A DNA stretch of 64,000 nucleotides from Hippasteria phrygiana. Lineage: Eukaryota > Echinodermata > Asteroidea > Valvatida > Goniasteridae. The translations under genes were made by a program, and so were the position numbers. The notes beneath the pieces are model-generated. The model was not told where the DNA came from, ran no database searches, and saw only the letters and a list, made by a program, of their open reading frames with translations. Positions 44,398 to 56,049 of this stretch are shown piece after piece (the stretch's first letter is position 1; each line of letters begins with the position of its first letter). Where the stretch lies: NCBI GenBank assembly GCA_037893225.1, contig JAZGUH010000378.1:1543001-1607000 (forward strand), given 5' to 3'.

Positions 44398-44422
44398 ACC
44401 GTATCTCTGTTGTGTCTTCCAG
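44398..44422 (+). promoter_or_regulatory. Predicted 3' splice acceptor for ORF3 mRNA
   Basis: A pyrimidine-rich run ending TTGTGTCTTCCAG lies 23 bases before the ORF3 start codon. This is the arrangement expected for a spliced subgenomic mRNA. Inference from sequence only; the decayed sister copy keeps the same acceptor. Confidence 0.45.
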
Positions 44423-44444
44423 AGGCCGAGAGGACAAGTGAAGG

Positions 44445-45767
44445 ATGGGGAAACAGGAGGAGAGGAACCACGACGCATCAGACAAGAAGATGGTGGAGTG
44501 TCCCAAGTGCCATGTGTTCCTGAACAAGAGGAGTGTTGATCGCCACATGACGAATGAGCATGGGCCTAGGCTACACTTCTGGTGTTTAAGGTGTTCGCAC
44601 AAGAACAACCGCAGGGACAACCTCCGACCACATTATCGGGACTGCCACCCAGATAAGATCCACGAGGTTGACTGGATCGAAGGTGAGACCTATGAGATGC
44701 ATGAGCGCAACAGGCACAGCGGCGAAGGCGGTGCACGAAAGAGAGTTTCTGGAATGCCTAAATCCCCAGAAAGGAGCCGTAGAAGAAGCAGAACACCTAC
44801 CAAGGAGAAGAGAGAGTCGACAGGGCCCAAGTCGAGCAAGGGCAGAGAAGAGCCTACCAAGAAGAGAGGCCGGGAGGAGGCCAAGGCAAAGCAGTCCGGA
44901 AAAAGGGTACGGAAGGAGAAGAAACAAGTGCCATGTACAGTCTCCCGTGTGCCCGAAGAAGGGTCACTAGACCTGTCGGCAAAGGTAGCGCCTAAGATGA
45001 GAGTGCAGGAGACAGCCAACGTGCCTAGGCAGGCGAAGAAGTCCGAAGAAGAGATAGCTGGGGGTGATAGATCTCCTACCGAACTGGCAATTGGCGTGCC
45101 AGGAGTTGCAGAAGAGGTGGAGCTAGAGGCTGATGGGCGAGTAGAGGGTCGACTTGAGGAGAGAGCTGAAATAAACCTGTCACCAACTCCGATGTTGTGG
45201 GACCAGGACGAAGCCCCTATGGAAGCAACACTGACGCCAGCACCAACTGGGAAACCAAGAGGCATGCTGGAGATGCTGCGTGTCGACAGCTGGAATGCGG
45301 TCGAAGAAGCTGAGAACGACAAGCAAGGTGGGAAACCAGTTCCCGCATGGCCACAGCCACTGCTCCCTGAGAAGCTTCTACCAGGACAAGCCGTCCGTGT
45401 CCGAAAAACCAGAGAGACCTACTTGTATGCGGATGAAGGGAAGACAATCTGCGGTGAGGTGCAGCGCGAGTATGAAGTGGTGTACCTGAGGCCTATCAAG
45501 GCGAGGAAACCAAAGGAGGTTCCCCCTACCCAAGTCCTACAAGGTGGAAAGATTCGTCGCCTTACAAGATGTGAAGACTCGGGAGACCTGGTAGCAGGAC
45601 CACCCGTAACCAAGGACGACCTCGAGATGGCGATGTTGGGGAAGGTCACCAAGATAACGGAGACGTCATCGAGATCCGTGTATCAGGCCAACACCAAGAT
45701 CACCAAGGACAAGACGACGCGCGTCTTCGATGTTGATTTCTTGACTGGGATGAAAGCCGATCCTTAG
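44445..45767 (+). CDS. ORF3: C2H2 zinc-finger protein in the env position of a Ty3/gypsy element
   Basis: 440 residues between pol and the 3' LTR. Two C2H2 fingers lie near the N-terminus: CPKCHVFLNKRSVDRHMTNEH (residues about 20-40; C-x2-C-x11-H-x4-H) and a second starting CLRCSHKNNRRDN (C-x2-C-x12-H-x4-H). Then comes a long Arg/Lys/Ser/Glu-rich disordered stretch with RS-like 'RSRRRSRTPTKEKRES', probably nuclear, and a C-terminal part (about 290-440) with no family I recognise. No signal peptide, transmembrane segment or fusion-type motif, so it is not an envelope. Nucleic-acid binding is likely; function unknown. The frame is intact in this young copy and the decayed sister lacks the ORF. 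Confidence 0.8.
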   Translation: MGKQEERNHDASDKKMVECPKCHVFLNKRSVDRHMTNEHGPRLHFWCLRCSHKNNRRDNLRPHYRDCHPDKIHEVDWIEGETYEMHERNRHSGEGGARKRVSGMPKSPERSRRRSRTPTKEKRESTGPKSSKGREEPTKKRGREEAKAKQSGKRVRKEKKQVPCTVSRVPEEGSLDLSAKVAPKMRVQETANVPRQAKKSEEEIAGGDRSPTELAIGVPGVAEEVELEADGRVEGRLEERAEINLSPTPMLWDQDEAPMEATLTPAPTGKPRGMLEMLRVDSWNAVEEAENDKQGGKPVPAWPQPLLPEKLLPGQAVRVRKTRETYLYADEGKTICGEVQREYEVVYLRPIKARKPKEVPPTQVLQGGKIRRLTRCEDSGDLVAGPPVTKDDLEMAMLGKVTKITETSSRSVYQANTKITKDKTTRVFDVDFLTGMKADP

Positions 45768-46166
45768 ACTATAGGAACACTTCTGTGTATTAAGGAGTTA
45801 GAGCATTCTTGCACAGTTTTCCGTGTATTTCACCTATATAGGCAGTTTCATATCGGCCAGAAGTTTTTGATACTTGTTCTGAAGTTTTAAGTTTTCCTGT
45901 TTGAAATTTGTATAGTTTACAGTTGAGGCTTCTTTGAGTGAGAACAAATAGTTTTTCGATGTATAGAGAGTTGCGGCCTAAGGTTTATAGTAAATGATCC
46001 CTAAGGAGGCGAATGTTATGAGATCATTAGAGAAGTGGCGCCTAGACTTAGAATTGTATAAAGAGAAAGAACATTAACCTAGATAGGAGTAAAACTTAAT
46101 GCATAATTTCGCCTTTAGTTTTCAGATGTTTAGGTCAAGGGACTGACCAATCTTGGGGCATGGCAA
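45768..46166. other. Non-coding tail between ORF3 and the 3' LTR
   Basis: About 400 bp without an ORF. No clear polypurine tract abuts the 3' LTR; the last bases are 'cttggggcatggcaa'. Confidence 0.5.
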
Positions 46167-46948
46167 TGTAGCGAAATGATGGTCATAAGTTAGGACGCCC
46201 TCTTGTAGATAAGCTAATTCATTCATTTATGCAGTGAGCCAGTGACGCATGGTTGCTGCTGTGTGGCGACTGGACGTCTTCCGCTGATGAAGACCCGTGC
46301 GTGCTACACGTCTCCAGTATAGACCACGCGATTATAAAGCAGCGTGCCGCGGTGAGCAGGGCAGTCCGTCCGTGAGAGCCCTGTGAGCAGTGCAGTCTGT
46401 CCGTGAGAGTCCTGTGAGCAGTTCTGTCCAGTCCGTCGTAGCCCTGTGTTCGCGTCACGTCAGAGTCACGTCCAATCCTAGTCTAGTAATCCTTGAAAGT
46501 ACATGTAGATCAGTCCAGTGCACCTTTTCCGGAGAGTGAGTAAATCACAGTTAGTCAAGTTTATGATCGAGTTTCACATTGATTAGGAGGACCGTCGTGT
46601 GTTTGTGTGCCTCACTATAATTAATGTAAACCTGTTTAGGCGAGATATAGGCGCCACTTATTTAATCCTACCAAGGTGATATGTGTTATAATAAATTATT
46701 ACTCCAATTAAACATCGAGTTTGAGTGCTATATTGTAGAGACATCAGACTCCAGTCACATTCCCTTCCCCTGTGCCAGCCTAAGTACAACCCATAGTGTG
46801 TAGTTCAATCCCGGTGTTTGGATGGAAGCAGCTGCGAACGCCTGGCGGTAGACTGCCCCAAAACGGACCTGTTCCCCTGGCCTTCTCTACAGCCGCTCGT
46901 CGGGTCGGCCGAGGGCAAGCCTAGGCACCGTCGATCGAGACCGCTACA
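46167..46948 (+). repeat. 3' LTR of the intact Ty3/gypsy element
   Basis: 782 bp, nearly identical to 38008-38792; lacks 'gacc' of the 5' copy near 46290. Followed by the target duplication ATAC. Confidence 0.95.
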
Positions 46949-47528
46949 ATACGTTATCGGCTAGAGTTTTTTCCTACTACATTATCCGTCGACACGTGAT
47001 ACATTATCGGATAGAAATTCTACTACACTATCAGTCAATTTGTGGTACATTATCGGTTTGTGATACACTATCAGTCAATTTGTGATACATTATCGGTTCA
47101 TGTCATACAAATCATATTGCATGCCTCATTCAAAGGCACACATTGCCCTGAAACCCTCAACACTTCATCTCTTTGGTTGGTTAGTATTTCCAAGGTCTGA
47201 GTTACAAAAATACCATAATGTGTAATATTAAACGAGAAATGCAGAAAAAAACCGAAGCGTTGACATCCGGACATTCAGTCTGACGCCGCACATAACACAA
47301 CCTGTACGCACCAAAAGCGTTGTATACAGACCAATGTTCAGGACACCGCTCCGAATTTTCAAATTTTTACAACTTTTCCGAACCACACTGGCGCGGCGTC
47401 CCCCAAACTATTTTCGTCAATGATTTTCAGACAAATGGCACATTTTAAAGGGGTGGTCCTGTGCATATCTACTTTTGAATGATCTTTAATTCCAACCATA
47501 TTAGTTTGAGGACGAACGCTTTTTGAAT
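46949..47528. repeat. Right part of the split minisatellite and unassigned DNA
   Basis: To about 47105, diverged 'gatacattatcggtt' and 'actatcagtcaatttgtg' units continue those at 37935-38007. The remainder (47110-47528) has words resembling the 35205-35400 region ('gaatgatctttaattccaaccat') and may be an element remnant. Confidence 0.55.
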
Positions 47529-48271
47529 TGTAGCGAAATTATGGTCATTAAGTTAGGACTCCGTCTTGTAGATAAGCTAATTAATTCATTTCTGCAGTGA
47601 CGCATGCTTGCTGCTGTGTGGCGACTGGACGTCTTCCGCTGATAAAGACCCGGGCGTGCTACACGTCTCCAGTCCAGACCACGCGGTTATAAAGCAGCGT
47701 GCCGCGGCGGGAAAGGCAGTCCGTCCGTCGGAGTCCTGTGAGCAGTTCTGTCCAGTATACGTCGTAGTCCTGAGTCCGCGTCACGTCAGAGTGACGTCCA
47801 GTCCTAGTCTAGTAAGCCTTTTCAAGTACATGTAGATCAGTCCAGTGCACCTTTTCCAGAGAGTGAGTAGATCACAGTTAGTCAAGTTTATGATCGAGTT
47901 TCCCATTGATTAGGAGGATCGTCATGTGTTCGTCATTATAATTAATGTAAACCTGTTTAGGCGAGATGTAGGCGGCACTTATTTAATCCGACCAAGGTGA
48001 TCTGTGTTATAATAAATTATTACTTCAATTAAACATCGAGTTTGAGTGCTGTATTGTAGAGACATCAGAATCCAGTCCCCTCCCCTTCCCCTGTGCCCGC
48101 CTATAGGTACAACCCATAGTGTGTAGTTCAACCCCGGTCTGTGGATGGAAGCAGCTGCGAGCGCCTGGCGGTAGAATGCCCTCAAACGGACCTGTTCCCA
48201 TGGCCTTCTCTACAGCCGCTCGTCGGGTCGGCCGAGGGCAAGCCTAGGCACCGTCGATCAAGACCGCCACA
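47529..48271 (+). repeat. 5' LTR of the decayed Ty3/gypsy element
   Basis: 743 bp, TGTAGCG...GCCACA, with several small deletions relative to 38008-38792. The following primer-site region is duplicated: 'agtgtcagaagtgggatagg' occurs again at about 48307 after the first copy at about 48274. Confidence 0.9.
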
Positions 48272-48425
48272 AATGGTGTCAGAAGTGGGATAGGCGCCGC
48301 CACAAATAGTGTCAGAAGTGGGATAGGCGCCGCAGTTAACTTCTTGACATACATACTACATCGGCAAAATCACCTACCCAGGAACGCATCCTACCTAGGA
48401 ACATTCACCTACCAAGGCGGGGATA

Positions 48426-49792
48426 GCGAAGAATTTATTGATTGATTTTGAGGGAGAGGTAGCAACCCCACAACCGGTTGTGCAGGGGGGAGAAGATGGA
48501 CTACCGGCAACACGTACATCAGATGTAGAGATTGACGAGAGAATTGAGCTGCTGAAAGCAGAACTCCGCCTTCTTAGGCTACGCCAGCAAAGCAGTAATC
48601 GGAAGAAGGACTCAGGCTTCGGAGGGTCAGCGCGCACGTCGTTGACAATGCAATTTTGTAATGACTCGACTGGGAAGTTGCTGACGCCTATTCTCCCATC
48701 CCGGGTGAAGCTGACTCCAAAACAACGCATCAAGTCTCACAGCACAGCACAGCAGCCCGTCTCCCACCACCAACATGTGGAGCTGCACCACAGAGTGAGA
48801 CAACCCACAATGAGCTAGACGACACCAGCCTTCGAGTGTCGACACAACGCAGTTCGACCAACTACAGTCAGCAGAGTAGCGGGGTGGATGATCCTGTACA
48901 GGCGACAAGGAGTAAAGATGAGAACAAGTCCCTACCAAGGGGGGACACCAAGACAGAGAGAAACAACAAACACCCCAGCGTCATGTCAAGACGACCCAAC
49001 ATTATACCGGACAGGTACAATGGCAAAATCCCATGGCGAGACTACAGACAACATTTCGAGGCGTGCAGGTCCGCCAATGGATGGACAGAGAAACAAGCAG
49101 AAGTGTTTTTGGCGGCAAGTCTCCAAGTAGCCGCACTGAAGGTGCTGGGTAATGACCCAGGTGATGGGTCCCATCCGACTTACGCTGAACTGATTGACAA
49201 ATTGGAGAAGAGGTTTGGGCCAGGAAGAATGGCGGAAAATCATCTAATGGAGTTACGTCATAGACGTCAGGGCCCCAAGGAGACTCTTCAAGAGTTAGGA
49301 CAGGCCCATAAGGGAACTGTCGGCCCTGGCGTATCCTGAGCTATCGGAGGAAGGGTGCGATCGCCTAGCAAGGGGACATTTTCCCGACGCTTCCAAAGAA
49401 TAGAAGAACAACAAGGGGGCAAATTTCCAAAATTTGCGAGAGTCTTGGGGAGGGACGCCGAAGCTGCTTTGGAGGGGCTGAGAAAAGAGATGCAGGAGAA
49501 TTACCTGCGTGTAGAGACTGACATCCTCAAGAGGCATGAAGAAATGAAATCGTGGATACAAACAAGGAGTAAACCTAGAGGCGCCTACTCAGGTGAAGGA
49601 AGGAGGGAGATTAACCTTGCTGATGTTGTTTACTACAACTGCCAGCGGAAGGGGCATTTAGCTCGGAACTGTGAAAGACCGCCGGCAAAAAAGAGACGAG
49701 TCTCGGGAAATGAGCAGCAGCCGGCCCAGGGGCCCGAGGGACGGCTGGAGGAGTCAAAGGGCCAAGTATCAGTCAACCAAGAGAAAAACTAA
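48426..49792 (+). pseudogene. gag pseudogene of the decayed element
   Basis: Homologous to the intact gag but split into at least three frames (48438-48818, 48836-49339, 49355-49792) by indels, with a deletion near 49385 that removes part of the capsid region. The zinc knuckle near 49635 is partly altered (YNCQRKGHLARNC, first Cys changed to Tyr). Confidence 0.88.
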
Positions 49793-49821
49793 AAGAGTCT
49801 ATTGGTGAGAAGCGTTTACTA

Positions 49822-52800
49822 ATGTCTCCAATGATAACCGGGGCTAGAAGCGGTTTATTTGTGCCAGCGACAATAAGGGGAAGACGAGTAAATTTATTGG
49901 TGGGCACCGGCGCAAACTGTCATCTGCGCTCTTCTACGAAATTCCAAAAGAAAAGACACCAGAGTTGACGGGCTCGGGAGCCAGCATCAGGACGGCCGAT
50001 GGAAGTATCCTACAGATGTTGGGTAGCGCCTGTGTGGACGTGCATGCAAGTCGGGAAGAGCACTCATGCAGTGAATGCTGTGTTCGGAAACATTGGGGTT
50101 TTGGAAGGGATCCTTGGGATAGATTTCTTGCTTGCCACACAGGGAAACTTGAATTTGACCCTTAATGGCGAGAAGGTGAAGTGTACAGATACCCAGGGGA
50201 GCAACTTCTGTGCAAGAGTGGTGGTGGAGCGGACAACAAACATCCCGCCGGGGCATGAGGCGATAGTTCCAGGGCGTCTAGCAGGGAAGACGCAAGCGAC
50301 TGGTCTTGGCATCATAGAGCCTGCCGACAGGAGCGAAATGACGGCAAAGGGGATTGTCATGGCACGCCTGCTAGTGACGTTGGATGAAGAAGTGGTACCG
50401 ATAAGGGTTTTTAACCCTGGTAAGAGACAATGTGTGGTAAGAAGAGGAACAACAGCGGGAATGCTCACCTCAGTAGGAGCAGATGATATCGAAGAGACCA
50501 AAGAGACTTCGCCAAAACCTGAGGATGGCATAGGAGTGCCACAAAACCTTACTGATTTGTACGACAGAAGCAAGAGAAGCGTCGATCAGAAATACCATAA
50601 CAAGATAGCGAAATTACTCCGGGATTTTCAAGATGTGATTTTCTCTGGGGGAACGATATTGGTCGCACAAACTTAGTACGTCACAGGATCTACCCCGGCA
50701 ACGCATCGCCAAAACGAGAACGTCCACGACAATACCCTACACAGGAGCAACAGGAGATTCATCGTCAGGTACAGGCGATGCTGCAAGATGGCATCATCGA
50801 ACACAGCGATATAGCCCTTAGGCATCGAACGTGGTTTTAGTTAGGAAGAAAGATAGATCGAAAAGGTTCTGCGTCGATTATCGTCGCCTGAACGCTGTGA
50901 CTATCAAGGACTCCTATCCGATTCCTCGTATTGACGACTCGCTGGAATCCCTTGATGGGTCTAAGTATTTCTCCACTTTAGACCTGGCATCGGGATACTG
51001 GCAGGTTGAGCTGGAAGAGGAGAAATCTGCCTTCGTGGTGCGAGGGGGACTGTCTGCTGGCAATGAGGGAGGTCCAAAGCTTCCTTAGTCTGGTATCTTA
51101 TTACAGGCGATTCATTAAGGGTTTCGCCGACGCGGCACGACCGCTTCATCGCCTAACGGATCGGAGAAGGCACGTGAATTTGAATGGACCGACGAGACTG
51201 AGGGCGCCTTTCGAGAGCCAAAACGACGGTTGCAGGCTAGGAGCTAGGCGCCTATTTTGACTTACCCGGACCCAAGGGTAGAGTACATTCTAGACACAGA
51301 TGCCAGCGGAGTGGGCATATGTGCTGTGCTGTCGCAGTCAATAGATGGAAAGGAGAGAGTAGTGGCTAATGCCAGTAGGGCGTTAAGCAAGCATGTTCCC
51401 AAGGACAGCTTGCCAGATGGCTTCAGGTGATAAGTGAACACGACTTCACTGTTGTTCATCGAGCGGGCCGATCGCATGGAAACAGTGACGGTCTTTCCAG
51501 GAAGCCTTGTACACAGTGTGGGAGAGAGGAGGCGCCTTTGGACAAGTCATGCGCAACAGAACTAACGAGACCAGAACCCTGCAAGAAGCCAGGAGTAAGA
51601 GTTGTCACAATAGAACCAATGATAACACAAGAACAATGGAGAGATGCACAGATGGAGGACGCGTCCATTCGATGGGTGATACAAGAAATGGAGAAGCCAG
51701 TGAGTAGACCTGGTTGGAACGACATTACCCCTTATTCAAGTGTGGTAAAGTCCTATTGGCTACTGTGGGACCAACTCCAAATAAGGGATGGTATCCTGCA
51801 TAGGGAGTCAGACAATGGCCGCCGAATAAGTTGGAAAGTTGTAGGGACCGGAAGGCGATGATTCAGGAACTTCACGGAGAAAAGTCCAGCGATCATCTCG
51901 GGCTTAAAAAGACAATGATGAAAGTGCATCAACGATTCTACTGGGCAGGATTGGGTGCGGATGTGAGATCTGCAGTAAGGCAGTGCAACGTTTGCGCTAG
52001 CAAGAAGTCACCGGTGAGACATAGAAGGGCACCACTCCAACATCTGGCGGTAGGCGCACCTATGGAGCGAATCGCCTTGGACATAGTTGGATTCCTTCCA
52101 CTGACCGAAAGGGGAAACAAGTATATTCTAGTGGTAGGAGACTACTTCAGCAAGTGGCTAGAAGCCTACCCCGTTTCCGAGGAAAAGGCGACAACGGTAG
52201 CAGAAAAGCTAGTGAGTGAGTACGTCTGTCGTTTCAGTGTCCCTATCCGTTTGCATTCTGATCAGGGAATGAATTTCGAGTCCCAGGTGTTCTCCGCAAT
52301 ATTCACAGTCCTAGGAATTTAGAAGACGCGCACAACGCCCTACAATCCAAAGTCCGATGGGATGATCGAAAGATTTAATCGCACGCTACTGACGATTATT
52401 TCAATGATGATAGAACCACATAAACGTCAACGGGACTGGGACACCAAACTTCCATTTGCCACATTCGCCTACCGAGCTACTCAACAGGAGTCGACGGGTG
52501 AAACCCCTAACATGCTTATGTTAGGCAGGGAGGTATTCCTACCTATCGACTTGAAGAGCGGAATGCCCACTGAGGTGGACCACGGTTCAGAAGCGGTGAC
52601 AACCGATTACTCCTTGGAGTTGAGAGACAACATGAGGGCCGCACATGATAGAGCCAGGTTTTGCCTGATGAAACAAAGTGCTAGGCGCCAGAAGAAGAAT
52701 TACGACCGACAAGCCGCAGGGGACAGACTAGCTGAAGGGCAGTTCGTATGGCTGTACAACCCAGCGAAGACAAAGGGACTGTCACCAAAGCACCAACGGA

Positions 52801-53124
52801 AATGGGAAGGACCGTATCTCATCTGATGTGACCTACAGACTCCAAAGGTCACCCCGCGCAAGGATGAGGGTGATTCACTACGATCGCCTTAAGCCTTATA
52901 TTGGTCAGCCAATCAAACCATGGAAAGTAGGAGAGCCTACGATGGTTACGCCTGCTGATGATAGAAGATCAGACACACCAGTGATAGGCCACGATGACTC
53001 GGCCGGTGATGAATTAGTGATCGAGATTGAGGGTGATAATCGCCTTGGGTCTCCAGCATCAGTGTCTGTAGAGCAGCACGTAGAGCATGAAACGAGACCA
53101 GTTGATGATGTAGGAACCTGGTAG
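49822..53124 (+). pseudogene. pol pseudogene of the decayed element, RT active site deleted
   Basis: Homologous to the intact pol but broken repeatedly. The protease active-site Asp is changed to Gly. About 340 bp containing the RT catalytic YLDD region are missing near 51050, and part of RNase H is missing near 51395. There is a stop in the integrase at 52320. None of the enzymes can be functional. Parts of the integrase core (HSDQG region, MIERFNR) remain readable. Confidence 0.9.
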
Positions 53125-53318
53125 CGTGCAGACACCACAACCACAGCGAAGAAATCTAGCAAGGCAGCGGAGAGTGCCGCAGCGTTTGTAGAAATAACAA
53201 AGAGTGACGCCTACAGGATGCCAAGAGCCCACTGTACTAGAGTAGAGATTTATAGCAGTAATGTAATCCAACCGTATCTCTGTTGTGTCTTTCAGAGGCC
53301 GAGAAGACAAGTGAATCT

Positions 53319-53650
53319 TTTTTACATTCCCCGGAAGTCCAACTTCAAACCATACACAAAGTAACACAAACACACAAATGTTGTTAGGCCGATAAACAGT
53401 TTAATATACGTAATATAGCTGCTTCTTCAGCGATGGCCGCCGGGTCCTTCACTCCATCCGAACAACACACCGTAGCCCCAAGGCTGCCGGTGCTGACACT
53501 GTCTCCTGGGGCTCAATGTCACTCCATGGACCACTTTTTGGTGGACTCGACCTTTCTGTGTTTCAGCTGTATTTGAGCTGGCTCAACATTCGACCAAAAA
53601 CCTCACGAAGTTTCGACGTGGTAGCCACACTGCACATACAATCAAACAAG
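53319..53650. other. Unassigned DNA between two retrotransposon relics
   Basis: No recognisable coding sequence. It may belong to the upstream part of the next relic. Confidence 0.35.
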
Positions 53651-53670
53651 ACTTTTACACCCAGTTTGCA

Positions 53671-54800
53671 ATGAATGCTGAGCGTGTATTAAAGACGCCA
53701 TCTTGGCTTCCCGACGGGACACTTAGATTTTGTATTGATTATCGAAAAGTCAATGCAGAAACTAAGACTGATTCATATCCTATCTCTAGGCTGGAAGACT
53801 GCATTGATCGAGTGAGAAACTCTGCATTTGTCAGTAAAATGGACTTGTTGAAAGGATATTGGCAAGTGCCCTTGACTGACCGAGCCAAAGAAATTTCGGC
53901 GTTTGTGACGCCCGATGGTCTGTACCAGTGTAAAACGATGCCCTTTGGGATGAAAAACGCCCCGGCTACGTTTCAGAGAATGATGAGTCAAGTCATTACC
54001 GGGCTAGAAAATTGTGTTGTCTATATTGATGACATTTTGGTATACAGCGATAGCTGGGAAGACCATCTGAAACACTTGAGTGCCCTGTTTGACAAGCTTT
54101 ATAAAGCGAACCTGGTGGTAAACCTCAAGAAGAGTGAGTTTGCCAAAGCAACAGTGACCTACTTAGGTCATGTGGTCGGTCAAGGTCACGTGCTACCACG
54201 AGTAGCAAAAGATTCAAGCCATTCAAGAGTTTCCCGTACCCACCGGGAAAAGAGAACTGATGAGATTCCTAGGTATGAGTGGATTTTACACGAAGTTTGT
54301 TCTAAACTTCAGCACCATTGCCACTCCATTGACTAAACTGTTACAGAAGAATGTAAAGTTTGTTTGGTCGGACTCATGCTAAAATGCTTTTGAGAAATTG
54401 AAAGCCATTCTAACAAACGAATCAGTTCTGGTTGCGCCAAAGTTTGACAAGGCGTTAAAAATAGCCATTGACGCCAGTGATGTTGGTGTCGGAGCGGTTT
54501 TGCTCCAAGGTGATGAGTCAGGCATCGAGCGACCGATCAGTTACTTCTCGAAGAAACTGAATAAATACCAGGCCAAATACTCCACCATTAAAAAGAGGCG
54601 TTAGGTCTGGTCCTTGTCCTACAACACTTTGAAGTGTATGTAACAAACTGTGCTGGGGAGACGATCATTTATACTGATCATTACCCACTTGTGTTTTTGG
54701 AGAAATTCAAGACCAAGTTTGATTTTGCAACCATACCCACTTAAAATCATTCATATTGCCGGAAAGAGCAATGTTTTGGCTGATGCTCTGTCCAGAGTTT
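53671..54800 (+). pseudogene. Relic of a second Ty3/gypsy lineage: RT and RNase H remnants
   Basis: RT with 'FCIDYRKVN', 'PFGMKNAPATFQRMM' and catalytic YIDD (about 54022) is open to about 54200, where a single frameshift interrupts the connection region. An RNase H start with 'IAIDASDVGVGAVL' follows at about 54450, then a stop at 54602 and more frameshifts. Integrase is absent; the sequence runs directly into a 'gggggagatgttatgtacac' motif that looks like a polypurine tract and LTR start. The lineage differs from the neighbouring element (YIDD versus YLDD, low similarity outside motifs). Confidence 0.82.
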
Positions 54801-54925
54801 AGAAGATTGTACTTATTACATTGATTTCTGTATTGTAAGACCAGTAAGAGTTTTAATAACCATACTTTTGTTTATTACTGTAAGAAGTCTTAGCCAGACA
54901 TATTTTCTTTCTTTATGGGGGAGAT

Positions 54926-55269
54926 GTTATGTACACAAGTAAATGTTGTCAGTGTTATGAAATTCCCCTCACGGAATGTATATACGCCCCTCATTCAGTA
55001 TTATTTACAACCGTCACAAACGTGGGCGAGGCCACGCGTCACTTATTTGCATACGCGTGCGACCTCGGCTGACCCTAACCTGTGAATGGATGGGTCAAAG
55101 TTGTTTACGCCAAGCCTTATACATGTGCCAGAAGGTTCGGTGTATAAATCTCGTTTACGCTAGCTCTTTCGAGAAGCTGTGTAAAAGATTATTTTTAGAT
55201 GTGACGTAATTCTGTAAGATTATATTTGGAAGCTGACATGATTTGTAAGATACTTCTAGATGTTAGTAT
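54926..55269 (+). repeat. Probable LTR of the second gypsy lineage, left part, split by a solo LTR
   Basis: Begins TGTTATGTACACAAG after a G-rich tract and runs to the solo LTR insertion. The right part probably continues from 56050. No second LTR is available for comparison, so limits are tentative. Confidence 0.4.
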
Positions 55270-56045
55270 TGTAGCGCAATAGCAGTTTGCCCTATGATGG
55301 TAGCTGGGTGCTACTGTAGATTATAATGTAGATTAAAACCCAAGCGCCAGTGTGTGCTGGCGAATAGAGCGTTAGCGAGAAGCCAGACTACGCGCAGCGG
55401 GTATAAATGGTGCGTGCGCTAGGCGCACGAGGGTCTTGTGTCTGTCCGACAACTCATAAGCCTTGTGTATGTAATGGCTCGAGAGCGGTGCGGGGGCTCC
55501 TCATAAGTTGATCCAGATCAACGGAAGCTAGTGCGTGCGGGGTGAGTGAGGGACTACATTCGCCAATTAAGGGAATAGAGTTTGGGAGGCAGAATCAAGT
55601 CTTTGGGGACGGGCCATAAGGTGTAAAGAAAACGGGGAAACCTCTTTTAGCACCTACACCTATGATAGGCGCCACCTAGTTAGGCCCCAGCGAGAAACCT
55701 GTTACCAGTGATAACACCTACACCTGTGATAGGCGCCGCCTAATTAGGCCCCCAGTATTGGTTATAGTGTATAATACACGAGTTGAAGGAGTTCTGTAGC
55801 TGCGCCTTACGTGTCCATTGTGTCGAGTGTCCCAAGTCAACCCCTTCCCTACCCCTAGCTGTCCCGTCCTGAGCTGCATCCTCGTACAACTCACCGATCC
55901 CCGGGATCCAAGTTGCTTGTACTTCGTCGCCTGGTGGCAGACTGCCCCAAAACGGGCCTGTACCCCTGGCCAGCCTCAGACTAGACCGCTCATTCACGTC
56001 GGCCGAGGACGACCCAAGGTGCCGTCGGTACGTAGAAACGCCACA
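55270..56045 (+). repeat. Solo LTR of a divergent subfamily, 4-bp target duplication
   Basis: TGTAGCGCAATAGC...AACGCCACA, 776 bp, flanked by GTAT on both sides (55266-55269 and 56046-56049). Shares its last 130 bp ('cctgtacccctggcc', 'cggccgaggac') and other parts with the LTRs at 38008 and 47529 but is clearly diverged. Confidence 0.8.
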
Positions 56046-56049
56046 GTAT

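Larger units (their letters stand above)
38008..46948 (+). mobile_element. Nearly intact Ty3/gypsy LTR retrotransposon (8.94 kb) with extra zinc-finger ORF
   Basis: LTRs at both ends begin TGTAGCG and end CTACA, with target duplication ATAC (38004-38007 and 46949-46952 region). Order: 5' LTR, tRNA-Leu-type primer site, gag, pol (protease-RT-RNase H-integrase), ORF3, 3' LTR. The LTRs differ by only a few changes, including a 4-base gap, so the insertion is recent. One in-frame stop in the protease region is the only coding lesion seen. Confidence 0.95.
47529..53318 (+). mobile_element. Decayed, 3'-truncated Ty3/gypsy element of the same family
   Basis: The 5' LTR (47529-48271), gag and pol are recognisable across their length but carry many small indels. 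It ends abruptly after 'gaggccgagaagacaagtga', just before where ORF3 would begin, so ORF3 and the 3' LTR are absent. Confidence 0.92.

Noticed and set aside
44445..45767. Retroviral envelope in the third ORF of the Ty3/gypsy element
   Set aside because: No signal peptide, transmembrane segment or cleavage motif; instead C2H2 fingers and a basic disordered region.
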